Origin: Verrucomicrobiaceae bacterium UBA7681
GTDB lineage: Bacteria > Verrucomicrobiota > Verrucomicrobiia > Verrucomicrobiales > Verrucomicrobiaceae
DNA: 21,079 nt
Assembly: GCA_002482965.1 (NCBI GenBank)
Contig: DLGZ01000043.1
Coordinates: 1-21,079 of the forward strand
Direction: 5' to 3'
The translations under genes were made by a program, and so were the position numbers. The number at the start of each line of letters is the position of its first letter. Within the stretch, counting starts at the first letter, position 1. Of this stretch, positions 1 to 7,404 are shown in pieces. The notes under the pieces were generated by a model. It saw only the letters and a program-made list of their open reading frames with translations, was not told where the DNA came from and ran no database searches.

Positions 1-1143
1 GCAGGGGCAGGCGATGATGAGAACAGCGACGGCATTGACGACGGCGAAGGCGAAGGAGGGCTGGGGGCCAAACTGCCACCAGAGGAGGAAGGTCAGGACT
101 GCCACGCCGACGACGGCGGGCACGAACCAGGCGGAGACGCGGTCTGCGAGGCGCTGCACTGGGGCGCGACTGGCCTGGGCCTTGGCGGTCATGGCTACGA
201 TCTGACTCAGGAGGGTGTTGGCACCGACGCGTTCTGCACGCATGAGGAAGGTGCCGCTGCCATTCACGGTGCCGCCGGTCACGGCTGCATCGGCGGCTTT
301 TTTCTGAGGCATGGATTCGCCGGTGAGCATGGATTCGTCCACGGTCGAGCTGCCTTCGGTCACGACTCCATCGACGGGAATGCGTGCGCCGGGTTTGATG
401 CGGAGGACGTCGCCGATTTGGATTTCGTCTACCGGGGTGTCGATTTCCTCGCCATCGCGAATCAGCAGTGCGGATTTTGGCGCGAGATTCATCAAGGCGC
501 GAATGGCGGAGCCGGTGGCCTTGCGGGCGCGGAGTTCGAGAAGCTGGCCGAGCAGGACGAGTACGGTGATGACGGCGGCGCTTTCAAAGTAGAGCACCAT
601 GCCGCCGTGGGTGGCCGTGTGGGGCAGCCAGTGTGGGGCGACGAGTGCCACGGTGCTGTACACCCATGCCGCGAGCACGCCGAGGCCGATGAGGGTGAAC
701 ATGTTGAAGCGCAGGGTGCGCAGTGAATTGGCAAAGCGCACGAGCAGGGGCCAGCCGACCCAGAACACGACGGGGGTGGCCCAGACGAACTGCATCCAGC
801 CGGAGGCTTCGTGGGGGATGTCGCGTATGACGGGCAGGTCCATGCCCATGGAAAGGAGGACGACCGGGGCGGTCATGGCGGTGCTCCAGCGCACGCGGGA
901 CCAAAGATCGCGCACTTCATCGTCACCGCCGTCGCCGCAGCATTCGGGCTCGTTGCGGTGTGCGAGCGGGTTCTTTTCCAAGGCCATGCCGCACTGCGGA
1001 CAGGCGCCGGGTTTGTCAGAACGGACGCCCTCGCACATGGGGCAGATGTAGGCGGCTGGTGGGAGGACTTCCTTCACAGCAGCGGCTGGCTGCGCCTCGT
1101 CCGAGGAGCAGTGGGAGCAGGATTTCGGTGCATTGGGAAGCAT
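1..1143 (-). CDS. Copper-translocating P1B-type ATPase, N-terminal part (cut by window edge)
   Basis: This is the first 381 codons of a heavy-metal-exporting P-type ATPase of the inner membrane; the frame runs off the left edge. Residues 31-55 form a Cys-rich metal-binding segment (YICPMC, then GACPQCGMALE), preceded by CSHC near residue 9. There is no classical GMTCxxC HMA domain. Hydrophobic helices follow from about residue 88 (92-103, 118-136, 148-170, 186-203). The actuator domain carries the TGES motif at 274-277. Two more helices (about 339-357 and 367-380) lead into the transmembrane metal site, and the last visible residues are CPC (379-381). CPC is typical of Cu(I)/Ag(I) exporters, with Zn/Cd as the alternative. 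The DKTGT phosphorylation loop and ATP domain lie outside the window. The ATG at 1143 was chosen because the metal-binding segment begins soon after it. No SD-like sequence is obvious. CopA or SilP-like is likely, but no symbol is assigned. Confidence 0.93.
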   Translation of the reverse strand, partial: MLPNAPKSCSHCSSDEAQPAAAVKEVLPPAAYICPMCEGVRSDKPGACPQCGMALEKNPLAHRNEPECCGDGGDDEVRDLWSRVRWSTAMTAPVVLLSMGMDLPVIRDIPHEASGWMQFVWATPVVFWVGWPLLVRFANSLRTLRFNMFTLIGLGVLAAWVYSTVALVAPHWLPHTATHGGMVLYFESAAVITVLVLLGQLLELRARKATGSAIRALMNLAPKSALLIRDGEEIDTPVDEIQIGDVLRIKPGARIPVDGVVTEGSSTVDESMLTGESMPQKKAADAAVTGGTVNGSGTFLMRAERVGANTLLSQIVAMTAKAQASRAPVQRLADRVSAWFVPAVVGVAVLTFLLWWQFGPQPSFAFAVVNAVAVLIIACPC

Positions 1144-1363
1144 TGCAGCGGCAAGGTAGTCGCACAAAGAACGCCATCACCAGACGATTTTTGGCGAAAG
1201 GTGGGTCGGGCCTGAGGGCTTGTGGCATTTTCCGAAACTGATTTACGAGAGGAGCGGCTTTCGAATGTTTTGTGATGCGCGGGAGGTGGACGGCTGGCGA
1301 AGGATTACCGGCTGCCGCATTCGAGGATTTTTTGGTGCGCGGGAGTCAGGGAGGCCGTCGAAA

Positions 1364-1398
1364 GCGGTAGCTGCGCTCGTTCCTCGCTGCGCAACCGC
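1364..1398. repeat. Imperfect inverted repeat in intergenic DNA
   Basis: Arms GCGGT (1364-1368) and ACCGC (1394-1398) flank an interior with the direct repeat TGCGC, around CTCGTTCCTCGC. The structure is short and no T-run follows on either strand, so it is more likely a dispersed structured repeat than a terminator. Confidence 0.4.
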
Positions 1399-1460
1399 AG
1401 TCCATATGGGCGAGCGGCCATGCGGAGAATTGGGGAGTGCGGCTACGGGAGCCTATGAAA

Positions 1461-1500
1461 GGACAAAAAGGACAAAAAGGACGGAAGGGACAGAAAGGAC
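1461..1500. repeat. 9-bp tandem array (GGACAAAAA-type)
   Basis: There are four consecutive 9-base units (GGACAAAAA, GGACAAAAA, GGACGGAAG, GGACAGAAA) followed by GGAC. GGAC is invariant and the A-rich half drifts. On the minus strand it reads as TTTTTGTCC repeats. No function is evident. It lies 55 bases beyond the stop of the DUF1553 gene. Confidence 0.8.
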
Positions 1501-1555
1501 GCCGTATGCCATGACGGAGGGATGTTTGGCCGTTGTTTAGGCGCAAGCGTTGGCG

Positions 1556-4500
1556 TCAGCCTTTGGTGATGCATTCGTCGAGGTTGAGGATGGCGCTGGC
1601 GACGGCGTACCAGGCGGCGAATTCGGCTGGGGGGAGGTTTGGGGGCAAGGGAGAGCCTGCGCTGAGTTCCTGGGTGGCCTTGGGGTCTGCTTTGGCGGTT
1701 TCGAACTGGGTTTCCCAGAGGGTTTTGAGGACGGTGAGTTCCTGGGGTTTGGGTGTGCGTGCCAGGGCGAGTCGGAAGGCGTGCTGGAGGCGGGAGTCGA
1801 GGTCGGTGCTGGGGGATTCGGCGACGATGCGTTTGGCGAAGGCCTGGGTGGCTCCGACGTAAACGGGGTCGTTGAGGAGGGTGAGGGCTTGCAAGGGGGT
1901 GTTGCTGCGGGAGCGGCGGACGACGCAGGCCATGCGGGCGCTGGCGTCGAAATTCATGAAGCTGGGATAGGGGGAGCCGCGCTTGAGAACGACGTAGAGG
2001 CCGCGGCGGTACTGCTCGGTGCCGGGGCTGACGACGTAATTGTACTGCTGGCCGCCGACTTTTTGCCAGAGGCCGTCGGGCTGAGGTGGGCGGATGGGAG
2101 TGCCGCCTTGCTTGAGATTGAGGAGGCCGGCGATGGACAGGGCGTTGTCGCGGATGGCTTCGGCATCGAGGCGGAAACGAGGGCCGTGCCAGAGGAGGGT
2201 GTTTTGAGGATCGAGAGAGATGGCGGGGTTTAGAGAGGGGGGATTTATGATTTTTGATTTATGATTTTTGATTTCCGGAGACGAGGGCGGAGGCGGTGTG
2301 GCTTTGCCCAAATCATCAATCGTAAATCGTAAATCATAAATCGAGCTGCTCTGTTGGTAGGTGGCGCTGAGGACGATTTTCTTGAGGATGTGTTTCATAT
2401 CCCAGCCGTTGTCCGCGAACTCGGTGGCGAGCCAGTCGAGGAGTTCGGGGTGGGTGGGGGGTGCGCCTTTGATGCCGAAGTCTTCGAGGGTGGAGACGAT
2501 GCCTGTGCCGAAGAGCTCGGCCCACCAGCGGTTGACGGTGACGCGGGCGACGAGGGGATTTTCGCGACTGACGAGCCATTTGGCGAGGGTGATGCGGTTG
2601 GGCGGGCCGCTGAGCGGGGTGTTGAAGATGGCGGGGACGGCGGCGGCGACGGGGTCGGTGGGATCGGTGTAAACGCCGCGTTTGAAAATGGCGCTCATGC
2701 GCGGCTGGGGGAGCTCGCGCATGATCTCGGTGGTGGGGGCGGCGAGGGCAGTGATCTGCTTTTGCAGCGCGACTTTCTGCTTTTCGAGTTTGGCGAGTGC
2801 CGGGTCTTTGGAAACGGGTGCGGGAGCGGCTTTGCCTTTGCGGCCCTTTTGAGCGACGACGGGGGAAGGCTCTGGCACATCGGGCAGGCAGGCGGCGACA
2901 TTGCCTGTGATGCTGGAGATGCGAAGGCAGCCGATGACGAGGGCGTTGCCGAAATTTTGCGCCATGTGAATGCTGAGCTTGGTGCCAGCGGTGACGGACA
3001 TGGGCTGCGGGAGTTCAAAGGCGGCCCAGTGGGGTTCGTGGAAGCGCTGGCCGATGGCCCAGGCGGATTTGCCGGTCTTGGTGACGAGGGTGGTGACTTC
3101 GTAGCCTTTTTGCGAGTAGTCGGCGTAGGCGGTCTTGAAGGTCAGCGGCTGCGTTTTGCCGTCGGGGGTGGTGAGGGTGCAGTCGAAGGAGTGGAGGACG
3201 AAATTGGGACGATTGACCCCTCCCCTGCCCGGCCCATCGCCGGGAATGGAGGCGTGGGTGAGGGTGTCTAGCATGAGGCCGCTGAGCTCTCCGGCGGTGA
3301 GTTCGGTTTCGAAGGTGTAGGTGTCTTTGTCGGGGGCGGGACCGGTGAGGAGGACGCTGCCGTCGGGCTGGAGTTCGGACTCGGCATCGCTCTCGGTGAT
3401 GAAGGCGGTGGGTTTGAGGGCTTTGACGGCGTTTGATGAAGCGATTTTGGCGGAGGGAGATGCGGCGGGAGCACCGGGAGTGGCGAGCTGTTTTTGACGA
3501 GACGCGAGCTGCGCATTGAGGGTTTTCATCTGGGCAGCGAGCTGCGCGCGCTGTGCCTCGCCACCGGGGTCGTTGATTTTATAGGGCGAGCCTTGGAACT
3601 GAATGGAGCCGGGGGTGGTGGGGCTGGTGCGCTCGGCCTCTTTCTCGGTGTTGTTGTAGTAGGCGAGGAGTGAGTAGTAGTCGCGCTGGCTGATGGGGTC
3701 GTATTTGTGGTTGTGGCACTGGGCGCACTCGAGGGTGGTGCCGAGCCAAACGGCGCCGGTGGTGTTGACGCGGTCGATGACTTGATTGATGCGGCTTTCT
3801 TCGGGCTCAGTGCCGGCTTCGACGTTGGTGGGGGTGCAGCGATGAAAGCCGGTGGCGATGATTTGCTCGGGCGTGGCGTTGGGGAGGAGGTCGCCGGCGA
3901 TTTGTTCGAGGGTGAACTGGTCGAAGGGCATGTTGGCATTGAGGGCGTTCACGACCCAGTCGCGCCAGGCCCAGACTTGGCGGAGGTCATCGCGCTGGAA
4001 GCCGTGGGAGTCTGCGTAGCGGGCGAGATCGAGCCAGGGGCGGGCCCAGCGGACGCCGAATTGATCTGAGGCGAGAAGGCGGGTGGCTAGATGCTCGATG
4101 CTGGATGCAGGATCCTGGGAGTGCTCTTTGAGGAAGGCATCGACATCGGCGGGAGTGGGGGGGAGGCCGGTGAGATCGAGGGTGAGGCGGCGGATGAGGA
4201 TTTCGGGAGAGGCGGGGGGAGATGGCTGGATCTGGGCGGCTTCGAGTTTGGCGAGGATGAAGCGGTCGATTTCGTTCTTGGGCCAGGACTGGTTTTTGAC
4301 GGTGGGTAGAGAGGGGCGCTGAGGGGGGAGGTAGCTCCAGTGCTGGAGGGTTTCGAGTTTGTCGGGCCATGGGGCACCGGCTTTGATCCAGTCGCGGAGG
4401 TGGTCGATCTCGGCGGTGGTGAGGCGGTCGCCGCGTTTGGGCATGGCGTCTTTGTTTTCCTTGGGCAGGGCGACGCGGCGGAGGAGATCGGTGCCGATTT

Positions 4501-4672
4501 TGAGGTGCTTGGGGGAGGCGGTGTCGAGGCGGAGGTCGGCTTTGCGGTGCTCGGGGCCGTGGCATTCGAAGCAGGCGCGCTGGAGGACGGGGTAGACGTC
4601 CTTGGCGAAGTCGGTGCTGGCGGCGTGGAGGGTGGCCGTGGTGAGCAGCGTGATGAGGGCGAGACGGAGCAT
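1556..4672 (-). CDS. PSCyt1/DUF1549/DUF1553 secreted haem-motif protein
   Basis: This is a 1038-residue exported protein of the family expanded in Planctomycetota and Verrucomicrobiota. Residues 1-18 look like a signal peptide (MLRLALITLLTTATLHAAS). The PSCyt1 cytochrome-like domain follows (about 22-105), with a haem motif CFECH at 34-38 and a likely Met ligand in DAMPKR (M77). The DUF1549 domain (about 127-345) includes LDLTGLPPT and a second CAQCH at 316-320. A Gln/Ala-rich helix (about 368-395) and a beta-rich region separate it from the C-terminal DUF1553 domain (about 690-1038; RVTVNRWW, HPELLDWLA, RNDTPLQAL-like SNTPLQALTLLND). Residues about 777-811 are encoded by a palindromic repeat inserted in frame. 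Such genes are often followed by a DUF1501 gene; none is seen here. The biochemical role is unproven; electron transfer or polysaccharide-associated chemistry at the cell surface has been proposed for the family. Confidence 0.93.
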   Translation of the reverse strand: MLRLALITLLTTATLHAASTDFAKDVYPVLQRACFECHGPEHRKADLRLDTASPKHLKIGTDLLRRVALPKENKDAMPKRGDRLTTAEIDHLRDWIKAGAPWPDKLETLQHWSYLPPQRPSLPTVKNQSWPKNEIDRFILAKLEAAQIQPSPPASPEILIRRLTLDLTGLPPTPADVDAFLKEHSQDPASSIEHLATRLLASDQFGVRWARPWLDLARYADSHGFQRDDLRQVWAWRDWVVNALNANMPFDQFTLEQIAGDLLPNATPEQIIATGFHRCTPTNVEAGTEPEESRINQVIDRVNTTGAVWLGTTLECAQCHNHKYDPISQRDYYSLLAYYNNTEKEAERTSPTTPGSIQFQGSPYKINDPGGEAQRAQLAAQMKTLNAQLASRQKQLATPGAPAASPSAKIASSNAVKALKPTAFITESDAESELQPDGSVLLTGPAPDKDTYTFETELTAGELSGLMLDTLTHASIPGDGPGRGGVNRPNFVLHSFDCTLTTPDGKTQPLTFKTAYADYSQKGYEVTTLVTKTGKSAWAIGQRFHEPHWAAFELPQPMSVTAGTKLSIHMAQNFGNALVIGCLRISSITGNVAACLPDVPEPSPVVAQKGRKGKAAPAPVSKDPALAKLEKQKVALQKQITALAAPTTEIMRELPQPRMSAIFKRGVYTDPTDPVAAAVPAIFNTPLSGPPNRITLAKWLVSRENPLVARVTVNRWWAELFGTGIVSTLEDFGIKGAPPTHPELLDWLATEFADNGWDMKHILKKIVLSATYQQSSSIYDLRFTIDDLGKATPPPPSSPEIKNHKSKIINPPSLNPAISLDPQNTLLWHGPRFRLDAEAIRDNALSIAGLLNLKQGGTPIRPPQPDGLWQKVGGQQYNYVVSPGTEQYRRGLYVVLKRGSPYPSFMNFDASARMACVVRRSRSNTPLQALTLLNDPVYVGATQAFAKRIVAESPSTDLDSRLQHAFRLALARTPKPQELTVLKTLWETQFETAKADPKATQELSAGSPLPPNLPPAEFAAWYAVASAILNLDECITKG
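2242..2342. repeat. 101-nt palindromic element of 7-bp repeats inside a coding region
   Basis: Two 33-base arms (2242-2274 and 2310-2342) are inverted relative to each other and pair at 28 of 33 positions around a 35-base spacer. Each arm is a run of 7-base units of the GATTTAT/GATTTAC/GATTTTT type. The element is read through in frame by the DUF1553 protein gene and encodes IYDLRFTIDDL on one arm and EIKNHKSKIIN on the other. The flanking protein (SATYQQSS before, NTLLWHGPRFRLDAEAIRD after) is normal family sequence, so the segment is an insertion rather than a domain. Confidence 0.88.
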
Positions 4673-4773
4673 GCTTCTCTATGAACGAGGCGCGGGGGGC
4701 GGACTTTCGGGATCTGGAGGGGGAGCGGATCACCTCACGTTGGCGGAAGGTGTCCGTCTTCCCCTCACCCCGA

Positions 4774-4828
4774 CCCTCTCCCCGAAGGAAATATTTCTTG
4801 TCAGCGTGTATCAGGGGCGGGGAGAGGG
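4774..4828. repeat. Inverted repeat CCCTCTCCCCG / CGGGGAGAGGG
   Basis: Perfect 11-base arms at 4774-4784 and 4818-4828 flank a 33-base AT-richer spacer. The left arm belongs to the CTCACCCCGACCCTCTCCCC pattern, which I recognise from intergenic repeats of many bacteria; its translation LTPTLSPKE is a well-known spurious peptide. It has no T-run, so it is not a typical terminator. Confidence 0.75.
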
Positions 4829-4871
4829 AGAGCGGCTTTGGCAGTCTTGGATTGGCCAGAGCCAATGCGTG

Positions 4872-5060
4872 GCGGAACTGGTTGCAGACGCTGCTGGTGA
4901 ACGCTGGGTGCGGCGAAGTGCTGGATTTGCTTGCCGGGTGGTTTTGCCCTACCCAGGGTCGCCTCGCTGAGGCTCGGCTGACCCTGGGCTCAATTACGCA
5001 GCTCCGTTGGAGCAGGTGCGTGGCGGAGCAAAGTGTTGGATGATGGCGCTCCAGCGTTTT
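4872..5060. repeat. Dispersed structured repeat, copy 1 of 2
   Basis: The core 4951-5013 matches 11784-11846 at 62 of 63 positions; the flanks match less well. The core folds as two hairpins. The first has stem CCCAGGGTC (4952-4960) with GACCCTGGG (4980-4988) and an inner GCCTC-gct-GAGGC. The second is GCTCC-gtt-GGAGC (5001-5013). The outer limits are estimated by eye. Confidence 0.85.
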
Positions 5061-5174
5061 CTGGAAAACGCATGAGGAAACACTCTCCGCCGTATCTTTT
5101 GAAAGCTGGAGGAAAGAGGCCCGGAGAGCTTTCTTTGGGGCTATTGGAACGAGGTGTGTTTGCGGCACGCTCGG

Positions 5175-5206
5175 AGACGGGCGGGCTGTCGCCACACCCA
5201 TCCCAC
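5175..5206. repeat. GGGCTGTCG-type 32-base dispersed repeat, copy 1
   Basis: It begins AGACGGGCGGGCTGTCGC and ends CACCCATCCCAC. Near-identical copies are at 12310-12342 and 16304-16335. The centre is a near-palindrome (see the copy at 16304). It occurs only between genes in this window. Confidence 0.8.
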
Positions 5207-5335
5207 AGACGGACAGGCGACTTGGGTGCTCGTGACGGATATTCGGGACACGTTTATCCTGAACTCAGATCCGGGCGGGCTAAAGCCCGAACAACGTACT
5301 CAGAGCAGACGGGCGGCTCGAAGCGAACTGCGAGC

Positions 5336-5665
5336 TTAGAGGAGGCGGCGGGCGTTGCGGAGGCCGTCGGCGGTGACGACGGCTTGATTGCGGGCGGCGA
5401 CCATGAAGTCGAGGTAATTGAGCCACTGCATGGGGCGGAGGGAGGCGAGGCCCATGCTGCGGCGGCTGTAGCCGTAGTCGGCGATCTCCCAGCCGAAGTC
5501 GGAGTGGCGATTGCGGTAGTCGGTGCGGTGAATCCAGGCACCGAATTCGTCTTTGCGCCAGACTTCGGGATCGTTGCCAGGAATGACCTGCGCGAGATTC
5601 CAGACGCTGCGGACGACTTCGAGGTCGTAACCTTCGGCGCTGTGACTGGAATGGGATTCGGGCAT
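5336..5665 (-). CDS. Degenerate HNH-nuclease-like small protein
   Basis: This is a 109-residue soluble protein. The core VWRKDEFGAWIHRTDY (about residues 34-50) then SDFGWEI and LRPMQWLNY matches a small-protein family related to HNH endonucleases, in which the usual continuation is GWEIDHI followed by NLRPLHWQNN-like sequence. Here the DH of the nuclease motif is replaced (GWEIADYGYSRR) and the segment between it and LRPMQW is shortened, so nuclease activity is unlikely. It starts 45 bases after the panC stop on the same strand and probably belongs to the same transcript. The family assignment is from memory of the motif. Alternatives are a DNA- or RNA-binding relic or an unrelated conserved protein. 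I am confident that it is a gene, much less so about its role. Confidence 0.65.
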   Translation of the reverse strand: MPESHSSHSAEGYDLEVVRSVWNLAQVIPGNDPEVWRKDEFGAWIHRTDYRNRHSDFGWEIADYGYSRRSMGLASLRPMQWLNYLDFMVAARNQAVVTADGLRNARRLL

Positions 5666-5710
5666 GGAGGGTGGAGGACCGACGGACGGGAAGGGACAGG
5701 AATGTGCCGC

Positions 5711-6559
5711 TTACTTCAGCTCGATGTTGTCGATGAGACGGGTGGTGCCGAAAAAGACGGCAACGGCAATGACGACGAGTTCGGTGGTGGCGGAGACGGG
5801 CTGCAGGGTGGTGGCATCCGCGACGGCGACGTAGTCGATGCGGCTGGAGGGGGCCTTCTCCTGGATCATCTGGGTGATGAGGCGTCGCAGGACATCGGGA
5901 TCACGCGCGCCGTTTTTCCAGGCATCTCGTGCGGCGAGGAGGGCGGTGCGGAGTGAGGGGGCCTCCTGACGCTCTTCGGGATTCAGGTAGCGATTGCGGC
6001 TGCTCATGGCGAGGCCGTCTGCTTCGCGGACGGTTTCGATGCCATGGAGCACGACGTTGAAGTCGAGATCGCGCACGAGACGGCGGATGATGGCGAACTG
6101 CTGGTAGTCTTTTTTGCCGAAGACGGCGTCGTCGCACTGCACGAGATTGAACAGTTTGGCGACGATGGCGCAGACGCCTTCGAAATGGCCGGGGCGGCTG
6201 GCACCGCAGAGCAACTGAGAGAGGCTGGTCTCATGCAGGACGATGCTGCGGTCCGGGGGATAAAGATCCTCGGCCTTGGGTGCGAAGATCATGTCTGCGC
6301 CGTTGTCACGGCAGAGGCTGAGGTCTTCGATGAGGGTGCGGGGGTATTTGCTGTAATCTTCGCCGGGGCCGAACTGCAGCGGATTGACGAAGATGCTGAC
6401 GGCCACGTTTCCGGCCTGGCCAGCGATCTCGCGCGCGGCGCGGATGAGCGCTGCATGGCCATCATGCAAAGCGCCCATGGTAGGAACGAAGACGCAGCGC
6501 GCGCCTTTGTTGATGGTGCTCCAGGAACGAAGCTGGCGAATGTTGTTGATGACGTTCAT
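5711..6559 (-). CDS. panC: Pantothenate synthetase (pantoate--beta-alanine ligase)
   Basis: It condenses pantoate and beta-alanine with ATP to make pantothenate, the coenzyme A precursor, in the cytoplasm. The 282 residues are the usual family length. Signatures visible: PTMGALHDGH (26-35, the nucleotide-binding HxxH), SIFVNPLQFGPGEDYSKYPRT, the GKKDYQQ loop, and ETVREADGLAMSSRNRYL near residue 180. The ATG overlaps the stop of the upstream ABC permease (ATGA), so translation is probably coupled. Its usual partners panB and panD are not in the window. The linkage to an ABC exporter is unusual and may be positional only. Confidence 0.98.
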   Translation of the reverse strand: MNVINNIRQLRSWSTINKGARCVFVPTMGALHDGHAALIRAAREIAGQAGNVAVSIFVNPLQFGPGEDYSKYPRTLIEDLSLCRDNGADMIFAPKAEDLYPPDRSIVLHETSLSQLLCGASRPGHFEGVCAIVAKLFNLVQCDDAVFGKKDYQQFAIIRRLVRDLDFNVVLHGIETVREADGLAMSSRNRYLNPEERQEAPSLRTALLAARDAWKNGARDPDVLRRLITQMIQEKAPSSRIDYVAVADATTLQPVSATTELVVIAVAVFFGTTRLIDNIELK

Positions 6560-7404
6560 GATTTTAAGTCTCTTGATTCAAATACGGCGTAGCCCAGGGT
6601 AAAGAGCGTAACGTTTACGGCAAAAAGCACTGCATAGCTGCGCGCGATGATGGGCCAGTCGATGGTTTCAGCGAGAACCCGGGCCCAGACGCCGATGTGT
6701 TTGGTCAAAAGAAGGTACTCGCGGCTTTCCATGAAACGGCTTTCGCGGAGGATCATGTCTACCAGGGCGTAAGACAGGGCGCCGATGGTGGCGGCGGCGG
6801 GTTTGATGGGGAAGCAGGAGAGGAAAAAGGCGATGCTGCTGATGGTCGTCATGCCGAGACCGAGCATGAGACCTGCGAGCAGGTAGCGCTGGATGCCGGG
6901 GCCCCAATCGTAGAAGGCAACGACATTGATTTCCGGGGCGAAGGCGAAGAAACCACCGCCAAGGCCCTTCATGGCAATGCCGAGAAGGAAGGCGACGAAA
7001 AACAAAAAGAGGATGAGAAGCACTGCATAAGTGCTGGCGGTGAGATACTTCAGGAGCAGGAGGCGAAAGCGGCTGACGGGGCGGGCGAGCAGGAGGCGCA
7101 GGTGGCCATCTTCGGCCTCTTTGGCGACGATGTCTCCGGCGACGAGGGTGAGGTAGATGCCGCCGAGAATGAAGACGGCGAGCTTCACCACGATGAAGGC
7201 GAGGGTGAGACCGGAGATGTAGTACTCGAATGAATCGGTCTGGGGAGCGATGACCTTGGCCATCCATTTTTCGAAGCCCATGGTCTTGAGCATGACGAGG
7301 ATGACGACCTGCAGGACGGAGAAGACGCCGAAGCCGATGTAGGTGCGCTTGCGTGCAAAGAGCTTCAGGAGCTCGCCATACCACTGCTGGAGGAAGAGGG
7401 TCAT
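6556..7404 (-). CDS. ABC-2 type transporter permease
   Basis: This is a 282-residue inner-membrane protein with about six hydrophobic segments: residues about 22-41, 63-88, 115-136, 173-197, 202-217 and 253-275. The layout of one N-terminal helix, a long re-entrant region and paired helices fits ABC-2 permeases of the NosY/ABC2_membrane_5 kind. It overlaps the stop of the upstream ATPase gene by 4 bp (ATGA) and in turn overlaps panC by 4 bp, so all three are probably co-transcribed. Together with the ATPase it would form an exporter. The substrate cannot be told from sequence. There is no periplasmic binding protein nearby, which supports export rather than import. Confidence 0.92.
   Translation of the reverse strand: MTLFLQQWYGELLKLFARKRTYIGFGVFSVLQVVILVMLKTMGFEKWMAKVIAPQTDSFEYYISGLTLAFIVVKLAVFILGGIYLTLVAGDIVAKEAEDGHLRLLLARPVSRFRLLLLKYLTASTYAVLLILFLFFVAFLLGIAMKGLGGGFFAFAPEINVVAFYDWGPGIQRYLLAGLMLGLGMTTISSIAFFLSCFPIKPAAATIGALSYALVDMILRESRFMESREYLLLTKHIGVWARVLAETIDWPIIARSYAVLFAVNVTLFTLGYAVFESRDLKS

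Larger units (their letters stand above)
1144..1555. other. Intergenic gap with two small repeats, no gene seen
   Basis: This 412-base gap lies between the start of the copper ATPase and the stop of the DUF1553 protein, both on the minus strand. It must hold the ATPase promoter, but no convincing -35/-10 pair is visible. It contains an inverted repeat (1364-1398) and a 9-bp tandem array (1461-1500). The short open frames here translate to low-complexity peptides such as RTKRTKRTEGT and look non-coding. Confidence 0.6.
4673..5335. other. 663-base gap packed with repeats, no gene seen
   Basis: The gap lies upstream of the DUF1553 protein gene and downstream of the HNH-like gene. In order it contains: a CCCTCTCCCCG inverted repeat (4774-4828); a roughly 190-base structured repeat (4872-5060); a small hairpin GCGTTTTC-tg-GAAAACGC (5054-5071); a dispersed palindromic repeat (5175-5206); and the hairpin CGGGCT-aa-AGCCCG (5276-5289). 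Long open frames cross it on both strands but have no family-like sequence, and part of their translation repeats at 11.8 kb because the DNA is repeated. Confidence 0.7.

Noticed and set aside
1144..1555. A possible CRISPR-like array at the 9-bp repeats
   Set aside because: The units are contiguous with no spacers and far too short; no cas genes are in the window.
2354..3271. A 305-codon plus-strand open frame opposite the DUF1553 gene
   Set aside because: It is an antisense shadow; the minus strand has clear haem motifs and family domains. Frames at 1550-2233 and 3707-4069 are rejected for the same reason.
3987..5201. A 404-codon minus-strand frame running from the repeat gap into the DUF1553 gene
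   Set aside because: It overlaps the real gene in another frame and is Arg/Pro/Ser/His-rich. Part of it is the translated dispersed repeat.
5033..5956. A 307-codon plus-strand frame opposite the HNH-like gene and panC
   Set aside because: It is antisense to panC, which has its full signature set, and its composition is not protein-like.
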